From Aplectana chamaeleonis (lineage: Eukaryota; Nematoda; Chromadorea; Rhabditida; Cosmocercidae): a DNA stretch of 64,000 nt. Location of the stretch: NCBI GenBank assembly GCA_029168955.1, contig JAPDOI010001056.1, positions 1 through 64,000 on the forward strand, read 5' to 3'. Positions within the stretch are counted from its first letter, which is position 1. The number at the start of each line of letters is the position of its first letter. Positions 40,378-50,664 of this stretch are shown here, piece by piece. The notes below the pieces were generated by a model. It saw only the letters and a program-made list of their open reading frames with translations. It did not search any database and was not told the origin of the DNA. The position numbers and the translations under genes were made by a program.

Positions 40378-41119
40378 GGAAATCCCCTGCGTGGAGGCTA
40401 AATCTGTCGTGTATCGGGTATTTCGGGGATGGAAATCAGTTTAAACCCTATTTGGACGGTGCAGCCCGCGGCTGCACCGTCGCTTAGGGAAGGAAATCCC
40501 CTGCGTGGAGGCTAAATCTGTCGTATATCGGGTATTTCGGGGATGGAAATCAGTTTAAACCCTATTTGGACGGTGCAGCCTGCGGCTGCACCGTCGCTTA
40601 GGAGGAAATCCCCTGCGTGGAGGCTAAATCTGTCGTGTATCGGGTATTTCGGGGGTAGAAATCAGTTTAAACCCTATTTGGACGGTGCAGCCTGCGGCTG
40701 CACCGTCGCTTAGGGGAGGAAATCCCCTGCGTGGAGGCTAAATCTGTCGTGTATCGGGTATTTCGGGATGGAAATCAGTTTAAACCCAATTTGGACGGTG
40801 CAGACTGCGGCTGCACCGTCGCTTAGGAGAAATCCCCTGCGTGGAGGCTAAATCTGTCGTGTATCGGGTATTTCGGGATGGAAATCAGTTTAAACCCTAT
40901 TTGGACGGTGCAGCCTGCGGCTGCACCGTCGTTTAGGGAAGGAAATCCCCTGCGTGGAGGCTGAATCTGTCGTGTATCGGGTATTTCGGGGAAGGAAATC
41001 AGTTTGAACCCTATTTGGACGGTGCAGACTGCGGCTGCACCGTCGCTTAGGGAGGAAATCCTGCGTGGAGGCTAAATCTGTCGTGTATCGGGTATTTCGG
41101 GGATGGAAATCAGTTTGAA

Positions 41120-41290
41120 CCCTATTTGGACGGTACAGCCTGCGGCTGCACCGTCGCTCAGGTAAGGAAATCCCCAGCGTGGAGGCTAAATCTGTCGTGT
41201 ATCGGGTATTTCGGGGATGGAAATCAGTTTATACCCTATTTGGACGGTACAGCCTGCGGCTGCACCGTCGCTCAGGAGGAAGTCCCCTGC
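41120..41290 (+). repeat. GTTTATACC subfamily, cluster 2
   Basis: One to two units carry GGTACAGCC (about 41130 and 41246), GCTCAGGTAAGG, CCCCAGCG and GTTTATACC. The cluster ends in GCTCAGGAGGAAGTCCCC followed by GGCTATATCTG, a combination that reappears near 57.65-57.8 kb. Confidence 0.82.
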
Positions 41291-41673
41291 GTGGAGGCTA
41301 TATCTGTCGTGTATCGGGTATTTCGGGATGGAAATCAGTTTAAACCCTATTTGGACGGTGCAGCCGTCGCTTAGGAGGAAATCCCTGCGTGGAGGCTAAA
41401 TCTGTCGTGTATCGGGTATTTCGGGGTGGAAATCAGTTTAAACCCTATTTGGACGGTGCAGACTGCGGCTGCACCGTCGCTTAGGGAGGAAATCCCTGCG
41501 TGGAGGCTAAATCTGTCGTGTATCGGGTATTTCGGGGTGGAAATCAGTTTAAACCCTATTTGGACGGTGCAGACTGCGGCTGCACCGTCGCTTAGGGAGG
41601 AAATCCCTGCGTGGAGGCTAAATCTGTCGTGTATCGGGTATTTCGGGGTGGAAATCAGTTTAAACCCTATTTG

Positions 41674-41700
41674 GACGGTGCAGCCTGCGGCTGCACCGTC
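41674..41700 (+). repeat. Perfect 12-bp stem, 3-nt loop inverted repeat in the monomer
   Basis: GACGGTGCAGCC, loop TGC, then GGCTGCACCGTC pair perfectly over 12 bp. Domain 1 copies such as 6858-6884 have CACCATC on the right, leaving one C/A mismatch. Typical domain 3 copies such as 62598-62624 have CAGAC on the left, leaving a 10-bp stem with a 7-nt loop (ACTGCGG). CAGCCCGCGG copies are again 12 bp. No T-run follows, so this is not a bacterial-type terminator. Shared loss in all three short length classes marks it as the least stable part of the unit. Confidence 0.92.
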
Positions 41701-42244
41701 GCTTAGGGGAGGAAATCCCCTGCGTGGAGGCTAAATCTGTCGTGTATCGGGTATTTCGGGGTGGAAATCAGTTTAAACCCTATTTGGACGGTGCAGCCTG
41801 CGGCTGCACCGTCGCTTAGGGGAGGAAATCCCTGCGTGGAGGCTAAATCTGTCGTGTATCGGGTATTTCGGGATGGAAATCAGTTTAAACCCTATTTGGA
41901 CGGTGCAGCCTGCGGCTGCACCGTCGTTTAGGGAAGGGAATCCCCTGCGTGGAGGCTAAATCTGTCGTGTATCGGGTATTTCGGGGATAGAAATCAGTTT
42001 GAACCCTATTTGGACGGTGCAGCCTGCGGCTGATCATCGCTTAGGGGAGGAAATCCTGCGTGGAGGCTAAATCTGTCGTGTATCGGGTATTTCGGGGTGG
42101 AAATCAGTTTAAACCCTATTTGGACGGTGCAGACTGCGGCTGCACCGTCGCTTAGGAGGAAATCCCCTGCGTGGAGGCTAAATCTGTCGTGTATCGGGTA
42201 TTTCGGGGTGGAAATCAGTTTAAACCCTATTTGGACGGTGCAGC

Positions 42245-42600
42245 ACCGTCGCTCAGGTGAGGAAATCCCCAGCGTGGAGGCTAAATCTGTCGTGTATCGG
42301 GTATTTCGGGGATGGAAATCAGTTTATACCCTATTTGGACGGTACAGCCTGCGGCTGCACCGTCGCTCAGGTGAGGAAATCCCCAGCGTGGAGGCTAAAT
42401 CTGTCGTGTATCGGGTATTTCGGGGATGGAAATCAGTTTATACCCTATTTGGACGGTACAGCCTGCGGCTGCACCGTCGCTCAGGGAGGAAATCCCCTGC
42501 GTGGAGGCTAAATCTGTCGTGTATCGGGTATTTCGGGGATGGAAATCAGTTTATACCCTATTTGGACGGTACAGCCTGCGGCTGCACCGTCGCTTAGGAG
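42245..42600 (+). repeat. GTTTATACC subfamily, cluster 3
   Basis: Three consecutive units carry CAGGTGAGG, CCCCAGCG, GTTTATACC and GGTACAGCC. The left junction is abrupt: a unit ending CGGTGCAGCACCGTCGCTCAGG has lost most of its hairpin (about 42236-42256). Confidence 0.85.
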
Positions 42601-42824
42601 GAAATCCCCTGCGTGGAGGCTAAATCTGTCGTGTATCGGGTATTTCGAGATGGAAATCAGTTTAAACCCTATTTGGACGGTGCAGCCTGCGGCTGCACCG
42701 TCGCTTAGGGAAGGAAATCCCCTGCGTGGAGGCTGAATCTGTCGTGTATCGGGTATTTCGGGGTGGAAATCAGTTTAAACCCTATTTGGACGGTGCAGAC
42801 TGCGGCTGCACCGTCGCTTAGGGA

Positions 42825-43420
42825 GGAAATCCCAGCGTGGAGGCTAAATCTGTCGTGTATCGGGGATTTCGGGGATGGAAATCAGTTTATACCCTATTTG
42901 GAGGGTACAGCCTCCGGCTGCACCGTCGCTCAGGTGAGGAAATCCCCAGCGTGGAGGCTAAATCTGTCGTGTATCGGGTATTTCGGGGGGTGGAAATCAG
43001 TTTATACCCTATTTGGATGGACAGCCTGCGGCTGCACCGTCGCTCAGGTGAGGAAATCCCCTGCGTGGAGGCTAAATCTGTCGTGTATCGGGTATTTCGG
43101 GGGATGGAAATCAGTTTATACCCTATTTGGACGGTACAGCCTGCGGCTGCACCGTTGCTCAGGTGAGGAAATCCCCAGCGTGGAGGCTAAATCTGTCGTG
43201 TATCGGGTATTTCGGGGATGGAAATCAGTTTATACCCTATTTGGACGGTACAGCCTGCGGCTGCACCGTCGCTCAGGTGAGGAAATCCCCAGCGTGGAGG
43301 CTAAATCTGTCGTGTATCGGGTATTTCGGGGGGTGGAAATCAGTTTATACCCTATTTGGACGGTACAGCCTGCGGCTGCACCGTCGCTCAGGTGAGGAAA
43401 TCTCCAGCGTGGAGGCTAAA
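42825..43420 (+). repeat. GTTTATACC subfamily, cluster 4 (longest)
   Basis: About five consecutive units carry the linked set GTTTATACC, GGTACAGCC, CAGGTGAGG and mostly CCCCAGCG. One unit has TTGGAGGGTACAGCCTCCGG and another the TTGGATGGACAGCC form shared with cluster 1, 5,790 bp upstream. The cluster closes with CAGGTGAGGAAATCTCCAGC and returns to GTTTAAACC units. Confidence 0.87.
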
Positions 43421-43622
43421 TCTGTCGTGTATCGGGTATTTCGGGATGGAAATCAGTTTAAACCCTATTTGGACGGTGCAGACTGCGGCTGCACCGTCGC
43501 TTAGGGGAGGAAATCCCCTGCGTGGAGGCTAAATCTGTCGTGTATCCGGGTATTTCGGGATGGAAATCAGTTTAAACCCTATTTGGACGGTGCAGACTGC
43601 GGCTGCACCGTCGCTTAGGAGA

Positions 43623-44076
43623 GGAAATCCCCTGCGTGAAGGCTAAATCTGTCGTGTATCGGGTATTTCGGGGATGGAAATCAGTTTAAACCCTATTTGG
43701 ACGGTGCAGACTGCGGCTGCACCGTCGCTTAGGGGAGGAAATCCCCTGCGTGAAGGCTAAATCTGTCGTGTATCGGGTATTTCGGGGATGGAAATCAGTT
43801 TAAACCCTATTTGGACGGTGCAGACTGCGGCTGCACCGTCGCTTAGGGGAGGAAATCCCCTGCGTGAAGGCTAAATCTGTCGTGTATCGGGTATTTCGGG
43901 GATGGAAATCAGTTTAAACCCTATTTGGACGGTGCAGCCCGCGGCTGCACCGTCGCTTAGGAGAGGAAATCCCCTGCGTGAAGGCTAAATCTGTCGTGTA
44001 TCGGGTATTTCGGGGATGGAAATCAGTTTAAACCCTATTTGGACGGTGCAGACTGCGGCTGCACCGTCGCTTAGGA
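43623..44076 (+). repeat. Four consecutive CGTGAAGGC units
   Basis: Landmarks at 43623, 43737, 43851, 43965 and 44077 bound four adjacent units with CGTGAAGGC in place of CGTGGAGGC. The same change recurs singly near 51.33, 54.42, 54.65, 62.09, 62.65, 62.77 and 63.98 kb, often after CTTAGGAGAGG and sometimes after a CAGCCCGCGG hairpin. A related CGTGAAAGC form lies near 44.76, 48.33, 49.11, 53.11, 59.22, 59.55 and 60.87 kb. Confidence 0.85.
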
Positions 44077-44309
44077 GGAAATCCCCTGCGTGGAGGCTAA
44101 ATCTGTCGTGTATCGGGTATTTCGGGGATGGAAATCAGTTTAAACCCTATTTGGACGGTGCAGACTGCGGCTGCACCGTCGCTTAGGGGAGGAAATCTCC
44201 TGCGTGGAGGCTAAATCTGTCGTATATCGGGTATTTCGGGGATGGAAATCAGTTTAAACCCTATTTGGACGGTGCAGACTGCGGCTGCACCGTCGCTTAG
44301 GGAGGAAAT

Positions 44310-44410
44310 CCCTGCGTGGAGGCTACATCTGTTGTGTATCGGGTATTTCGGGGATGGAAATCAGTTTAAACCTTATTTGGCCGGTCCAGCTTGCGGCTGC
44401 ACCGTCGCTT
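44310..44410 (+). repeat. GTTGTG / GGTCCAGC variant unit
   Basis: This unit has GGCTACATCTGTTGTG, AAACCTTATTTGGCCGG and GGTCCAGCTTGCGG. The TCTGTTGTG, CCTTATTTGG and TCCAGCTTGCGG changes are shared with the unit following the 81-bp copy at 46.2 kb, so they belong to the same lineage. Confidence 0.75.
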
Positions 44411-46211
44411 AGGAGGAAATCCCCTGCGTGGAGGCTAAATCTGTCGTGTATCGGGTATTTCGGGGATGGAAATCAGTTTAAACCCTATTTGGACGGTGCA
44501 GACTGCGGCTGCACCGTCGCTTAGGGAGGAAATCCCCTGCGTGGAGGCTAAATCTGTCGTGTATCGGGTATTTCGGGGATGGAAATCAGTTTAAACCCTA
44601 TTTGGACGGTGCAGACTGCGGCTGCACCGTCGCTTAGGAGGAAATCCCCTGCGTGGAGGCTAAATCTGTCGTGTATCGGGTATTTCGGGGATGGAAATCA
44701 GTTTAAACCCTATTTGGACGGTGCAGACTGCGGCTGCACCGTCGCTTAGGAGGAAATCCCTGCGTGAAAGCTAAATCTGTCGTGTATCGGGTATTTCGGG
44801 GATGGAAATCAGTTTAAACCCTATTTGGACGGTGCAGACTGCGGCTGCACCGTCGCTTAGGGGAGGAAATCCCCTGCGTGGAGGCTAAATCTGTCGTGTA
44901 TCGGGTATTTCGGGGATGGAAATCAGTTTAAACCCTATTTGGACGGTGCAGACTGCGGCTGCACCGTCGCTTAGGGGGAAATCCCCTGCGTGGAGGCTAA
45001 ATCTGTCGTGTATCGGGTATTTCGGGGATGGAAATCAGTTTAAACCCTATTTGGACGGTGCAGACTGCGGCTGCACCGTCGCTTAGGGGAGGAAATCCCC
45101 TGCGTGGAGGCTAAATCTGTCGTGTATCGGGTATTTCGGGGTGTAAATCATTTTAAACCCTATTTGGACGGTGCAGACTGCGGCTGCACCGTCGCTTAGG
45201 AGGAAATCCCTGCGTGGAGGCTAAATCTGTCGTGTATCGGGTATTTCGGGGATGGAAATCAGTTTAAACCCTATTTGGACGGTGCAGACTGCGGCTGCAC
45301 CGTCGCTTAGGAGGAAATTCCCTGCGTGGAGGCTAAATCTGTCGTGTATCGGGTATTTCGGGGATGGAAATCTGTTTAAACCCTATTTGGACGGTGCAGA
45401 CTGCGGCTGCACCGTCGCTTAGGGGGGGGAAATCCCCTGCGTGGAGGCTAAATCTGTCGTGTATCGGGTATTTCGGGGATGGAAATCAGTTTAAACCCTA
45501 TTTGGACGGTGCAGACTGCGGCTGCACCGTCGCTTACGGGAGGAAATCCCCTGCGTGGAGGCTAAATCTGTCGTGTATCGAGTATTTCGGGGATGGAAAT
45601 CAGTTTAAACCCTATTTGGACGGTGCAGACTGCGGCTGCCCCCTCGCTTGAGGGAGGAAATCCCCTGCGTGGAGGCTAAATCTGTCGTGTATCGGGTATT
45701 TCGGGGATGGAAATCAGTTTAAACCCTATTTGGACGGTGCAGACTGCGGCTGCACCTTCGCTTAGGGGAGGAAATCCCCTGCGTGGAGGCAAAATCTGTC
45801 ATATATCGGGTATTTGAGGGATGGAAATCTGTTTAAACCCTATTTGGACGGTGCGGCCGTCGCTTAGGGGGGAAATCCCCTGCGTGGAGGCTAAATCTGT
45901 CGTGTATCGGGTATTTCGGGGATGGAAATCAGTTTAAACCCTATTTGGACGGTGCAGACTGCGGCTGCACCGTCGCTTAGGGGAGAAAATGCCCTGCGTG
46001 GAGGCTAAATCTGTCGTGTATCGGGTATTTCGGGATGGAAATCAGTTTAAACCCTATTTGGACGGTGCAGACTGCGGCTGCTGCACCGTCGCTTAGGGAG
46101 AAATCCCCTGCGTGGAGGCTAAATCTGTCGTGTATCGGGTATTTCGGGGATGGAAATCAGTTTAAACCCTATTTGGACGGTGCAGACTGCGGCTGCACCG
46201 TCGCTTAGGGA

Positions 46212-46404
46212 GGACATCCCCTGGGTTGAAGCTAAATCTGTTGTGTATCGGGTATTTCGGGGATGGAAATCAGTTTTAACCCTACTTGAGGAGGACATCC
46301 CCTGCGTGGAAGCTAAATCTGTTGTGTATCGGGTATTTCGGGGATGGAAATCAGTTTAAACCTTATTTGGACGGTCCAGCTTGCGGCTGCACCGTCGCTT
46401 AGGA
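46212..46404 (+). repeat. 81-bp hairpin-less monomer plus sister unit
   Basis: GGACATCCCC landmarks at 46212 and 46293 are 81 bp apart. The first unit lacks the whole hairpin module: CCCTACTTG joins AGGAGGACATCC. Linked changes are GGACATCCCC, GAAGCTAAATCTG, CTGTTGTG and CAGTTTTAACC. The second unit (112 bp) keeps GGACATCC and CTGTTGTG but has a hairpin with GGTCCAGCTTGCGG. Confidence 0.88.
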
Positions 46405-46969
46405 GGAAATCCCCTGCGTGGAGGCTAAATCTGTCGTGTATCGGGTATTTCGGGATGGAAATCAGTTTAAACCCTATTTGGACGGTGCAGACTGCGGCTG
46501 CACCGTCGCTTAGGGAGGAAATCCCCTGCGTGGAGGCTAAATCTGTCGTGTATCGGGTATTTCGGGGATGGAAATCAGTTTAAACCCTATTTGGACGGTG
46601 CAGACTGCGGCTGCACCGTCGCTTAGGAGGAAATCCCCTGCGTGGAGGCTAAATCTGTCGTGTATCGGGTATTTCGGGGATGGAAATCAGTTTAAACCCT
46701 ATTTGGACGGTGCAGACTGCGGCTGCACCGTCGCTTAGGAGGAAATCCCCTGCGTGGAGGCTAAATCTGTCGTGTATCGGGTATTTCGGGGTGGAAATCA
46801 GTTTAAACCCTATTTGGACGGTGCAGCCTGCGGCTGCACCGTCGCTTAGGAGGAAATCCCTGCGTGGAGGCTAAATCTGTCGTGTATCGGGTATTTCGGG
46901 GATGGAAATCAGTTTAAACCCTATTTGGACGGTGCAGACTGCGGCTGCACCGTCGCTTAGGGAGGAAAT

Positions 46970-47105
46970 CCCCAGCGTGGAGGCTAAATCTGTCGTGTAT
47001 CGGGTATTTCGGGGATGGAAATCAGTTTATACCCTATTTGGACGGTACAGCCTGCGGCTGCACCGTCGCTCAGGTGAGGATATCCCCAGCGTGGAGGCTG
47101 AATCT
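46970..47105 (+). repeat. GTTTATACC subfamily, cluster 5
   Basis: A single complete unit with CCCCAGCG, GTTTATACC, GGTACAGCC and CAGGTGAGGATATCCCCAGC is embedded in ordinary domain 3 units. Confidence 0.83.
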
Positions 47106-49319
47106 GTCGTGTATCGGGTATTTCGGGATGGAAATCAGTTTAAACCCTATTTGGACGGTGCAGACTGCGGCTGCACCGTCGCTTAGGGAGGAAATCCCTG
47201 CGTGGGACTAAATCTGTCGTGTATCGGGTATTTCGGGGGTAGAAATCAGTTTAAACCCTATTTGGACGGTGCAGCCTGCGGCTGCACCGTCGCTTAGGGG
47301 AGGAAATCCCCTGCGTGGAGGCTAAATCTGTCGTGTATCGGGTATTTCGGGATGGAAATCAGTTTAAACCCTATTTGGACGGTGCAGCCTGCGGCTGCAC
47401 CGTCGCTTAGGGGAGGAAATCCCCTGCGTGGAGGCTAAATCTGTCGTGTATCGGGTATTTCGGGATGGAAATCAGTTTAAACCCTATTTGGACGGTGCAG
47501 ACTGCGGCTGCACCGTCGCTTACGGGAGGAAATCCCCTGCGTGGAGGCTAAATCTGTCGTGTATCGAGTATTTCGGGGATGGAAATCAGTTTAAACCCTA
47601 TTTGGACGGTGCAGACTGCGGCTGCACCGTCGCTTACGGGAGGAAATGCCCTGGGCGGAGGGGAAATCTGTCGTGTATCGGGTATTTCGGGGATGGAAAT
47701 CAGTTTAAACCCTATTTGGACGGTGCAGACTGCGGCTGCACCGTCGCTTACGGGAGGAAATCCCCTGCGTGGAGGCTAAATCTGTCGTGTATCGGGTATT
47801 TCGGAGATGGAAATCAGTTTAAACCCTATTTGGACGGTGCAGACTGCGGCTGCACCGTCGCATAGGGGAGGAAATCCCTGCGTGGAGGCTAAATCTGTCG
47901 TATATCGGGTATTTCGGGGATGGAAATCTGTTTAAACCCTATTTGGACGGTGCAGACTGCGGCTGCGCCCTCGCTTAGGGGGGAAATCTCCTGCGTGGAG
48001 GCTAAATCTGTCGTATAGCGGGTATTTCGGGGATGGAAATCTGTTTAAACCCTATTTGGACGGTGCAGTCGTCGCTTAGGGGGGAAATCCCCTGCGTGGA
48101 GGCTAAATCTGTCGTGTATCGGGTATTTCGGGGATGGAAATCAGTTTAAACCCTATTTGGACGGTGCAGACTGCGGCTGCACCGTCGCTTAGGGGAGGAA
48201 ATCCCCTGCGTGGAGGCTAAATCTGTCGTGTATCGGGTATTTCGGGGATGGAAATCAGTTTAAACCCTATTTGGACGGTGCAGACTGCGGCTGCACCGTC
48301 GCTTAGGGGAGGAAATCCCCTGCGTGAAAGCTAAATCTGTCGTGTATCGGGTATTTCGGGGATGGAAATCAGTTTAAACCCTATTTGGACGGTGCAGACT
48401 GCGGCTGCACCGTCGCTTAGGGGAGGAAATCCCCTGCGTGGAGGCTAAATCTGTGGTGTATCGGGTATTTCGGGGATGGAAACGAGTGTAAACCCTATTT
48501 GGACGGTGCAGACTGCGGCTGCACCATTGCTTAGGGGAGGAAATACCCTGCGTGGAGGCTAAATCTGTCGTGTATCGGGTATTTCGGGGATGGAAATCAG
48601 TTTAAACCCTATTTGGACGGTGCAGACTGCGGCTGCACCGTCGCTTAGGGGAGGAAATCCCCTGCGTGGAGGCTAAATCTGTCGTGTATCGGGTATTTCG
48701 GGGATGGAAATCAGTTTAAACCCTATTTGGACGGTGCAGCCGTCGCTTAGGGGGGAAATCCCCTGCGTGGAGGCTAAATCTGTCGTGTATCGGGTATTTC
48801 GGGGATGGAAATCAGTTTAAACCCTATTTGGACGGTGCAGACTGCGGCTGCACCGTCGCTTAGGGGAGGAAATCCCCTGCGTGGAGGCTAAATCTGTCGT
48901 GTATCGGGTATTTCGGGGATGGAAATCAGTTTAAACCCTATTTGGACGGTGCAGACTGCGGCTGCACCGTCGCTTAGGGGGGAAATCCCCTGCGTGGAGG
49001 CTAAATCTGTCGTGTATCGGGTATTTCGGGGATGGAAATCAGTTTAAACCCTATTTGGACGGTGCAGACTGCGGCTGCACCGTCGCTTAGGGGAGGAAAT
49101 CCCCTGCGTGAAAGCTAAATCTGTCGTGTATCGGGTATTTCGGGGATGGAAATCAGTTTAAACCCTATTTGGACGGTGCAGACTGCGGCTGCACCGTCGC
49201 TTAGGGGAGGAAATCCCTGCGTGGAGGCTAAATCTGTCGTGTATCGGGTATTTCGGGGATGGAAATCAGTTTAAACCCTATTTGGACGGTGCAGACTGCG
49301 GCTGCACCGTCGCTTAGGA

Positions 49320-49674
49320 GGAAATCCCCTGCGTGGAGGCTAAATCTGTCGTGTATCGGGTATTTCGGGGATGGAAATCAGTTTTAACCCTATTTAGGAG
49401 GACATCCCCTTCGTGAAGGCTAAATCTGTTGTGTATCGGGTGTTTCGGGGATGAAAATCAGTTTCAACCCTTTTTGAGGAGGACATCCCCTGGGTTGAAG
49501 CTAAATCTGTTGTGTATCGGGTATTTCGGAGATGGCAATCAGTTTCAACCCTATTTGAGGAGGACATCCCCTGCGTGGAAGCTAAATCTGTTGTGTATCG
49601 GGTATTTCGGGGATGGAAATCAGTTTAAACCTTATTTGGACGGTGCAGACTGCGGCTGCACCGTCGCTTAGGGA
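49320..49674 (+). repeat. Run of 80-81-bp hairpin-less monomers
   Basis: Landmarks at 49320, 49400, 49481, 49562 and 49675 give spacings of 80, 81, 81 and 113 bp. The 81-bp units have lost unit positions 78-108 plus two bases of the G-run. They share GGACATCCCC, CTGTTGTG and GAAGCTAAATC with the copy at 46.2 kb. Because 81 is a multiple of three and the TAG of CTTAGG is lost, a reading frame of 80 codons passes through; nothing suggests that it is a gene. Confidence 0.9.
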
Positions 49675-50563
49675 GGAAATCCCTGCGTGGAGGCTAAATC
49701 TGTCGTGTATCGGGTATTTCGGGGATGGAAATCAGTTTAAACCCTATTTGGACGGTGCAGACTGCGGCTGCACCGTCGCTTAGGAGGAAATCCTGCGTGG
49801 AGGCTAAATCTGTCGTGTATCGGGTATTTCGGGGATGGAAATCAGTTTAAACCCTATTTGGACGGTGCAGACTGCGGCTGCACCGTCGCTTAGGAGGAAA
49901 TCCCTGCGTGGAGGCTAAATCTGTCGTGTATCGGGTATTTCGGGGATGGAAATCAGTTTAAACCCTATTTGGACGGTGCAGACTGCGGCTGCACCGTCGC
50001 TTACGGGAGGAAATCCCCTGCGTGGAGGCTAAATCTGTCGTGTATCGGGTATTTCGGGGATGGAAATCAGTTTAAACCCTATTTGGACGGTGCAGACTGC
50101 GGCTGCACCGTCGCTTAGGAGGAACTCCCGTGCGTGGAGGCTAAATCTGTCGTGTATCGGGTATTTCGGGGATGGAAATCAGTTTAAACCCTATTTGGAC
50201 GGTGCAGACTGCGGCTGCACCGTCGCTTAGGGGAGGAAATCCCCTGCGTGGAGGCTAAATCTGTCGTGTATCGGGTATTTCGGGGATGGAAATCAGTTTA
50301 AACCCTATTTGGACGGTGCAGCTCGCGGCTGCACCGTCGCTTAGGGGAGGAAATCTCCTGCGTGGAGGCTAAATCTGTCGTGTATCGGGTATTTCGGGGA
50401 TGGAAATCAGTTTAAACCCTATTTGGACGGTGCAGACTGCGGCTGCACCGTCGCTTAGGGGAGGAAATCCCCTGCGTGGAGGCTAAATCTGTCGTGTATC
50501 GGGTATTTCGGGGATGGAAATCAGTTTAAACCCTATTTGGACGGTGCAGCCGTCGCTTAGGGG

Positions 50564-50664
50564 GGAAATCCCCTGCGTGGAGGCTAAATCTGTCGTGTAT
50601 CGGGTATTTCGGGGATGGAAATCAGTTTAAACCCTATTTGGACGGTGCAGCCGTCGCTTAGGGG
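50564..50664 (+). repeat. 101-bp hairpin-collapsed monomer (exemplar)
   Basis: Landmarks at 50564 and 50665 are 101 bp apart. The hairpin is reduced to GGTGCAGCCGTCGC, a loss of 12 bp, and the GGGGAGG before AAATCCCC has become GGGGGG, a further loss of one A. The two changes occur together in most copies, which suggests amplification from one founder. Junctions of this type are at about 45852, 48067, 48737, 50546, 50649, 51087, 51188, 51853, 52185, 52509, 53291, 53611, 53726, 54164, 55513, 56176, 57519, 58073, 58176, 58390, 59838, 60613, 61162, 61945, 62275, 62945 and 63500. Some full-hairpin units also carry the A-less GGGGGG. Confidence 0.9.

Larger units (their letters stand above)
34501..43500 (+). 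repeat. Domain 2: transition zone between subfamilies
   Basis: Diagnostic positions switch here at different coordinates. The first CAGACTG appears at about 35361, the first GGGGATGG at about 35765, and the last GTGTGTC of the left half near 36727. CAGCC and CAGAC forms, and GGTGG and GGATGG forms, stay mixed until about 43.4 kb. CACCGTCG is almost fixed. Many units therefore combine CAGCC with CACCGTC, giving a perfect 12-bp hairpin stem. The GTTTATACC subfamily makes four of its clusters here. Boundaries are approximate. Confidence 0.8.

Noticed and set aside
41674..41700. Intrinsic transcription terminator
   Set aside because: The stem is followed by GCTTAGG, not a T-run, and it occurs in hundreds of copies with no genes between them.
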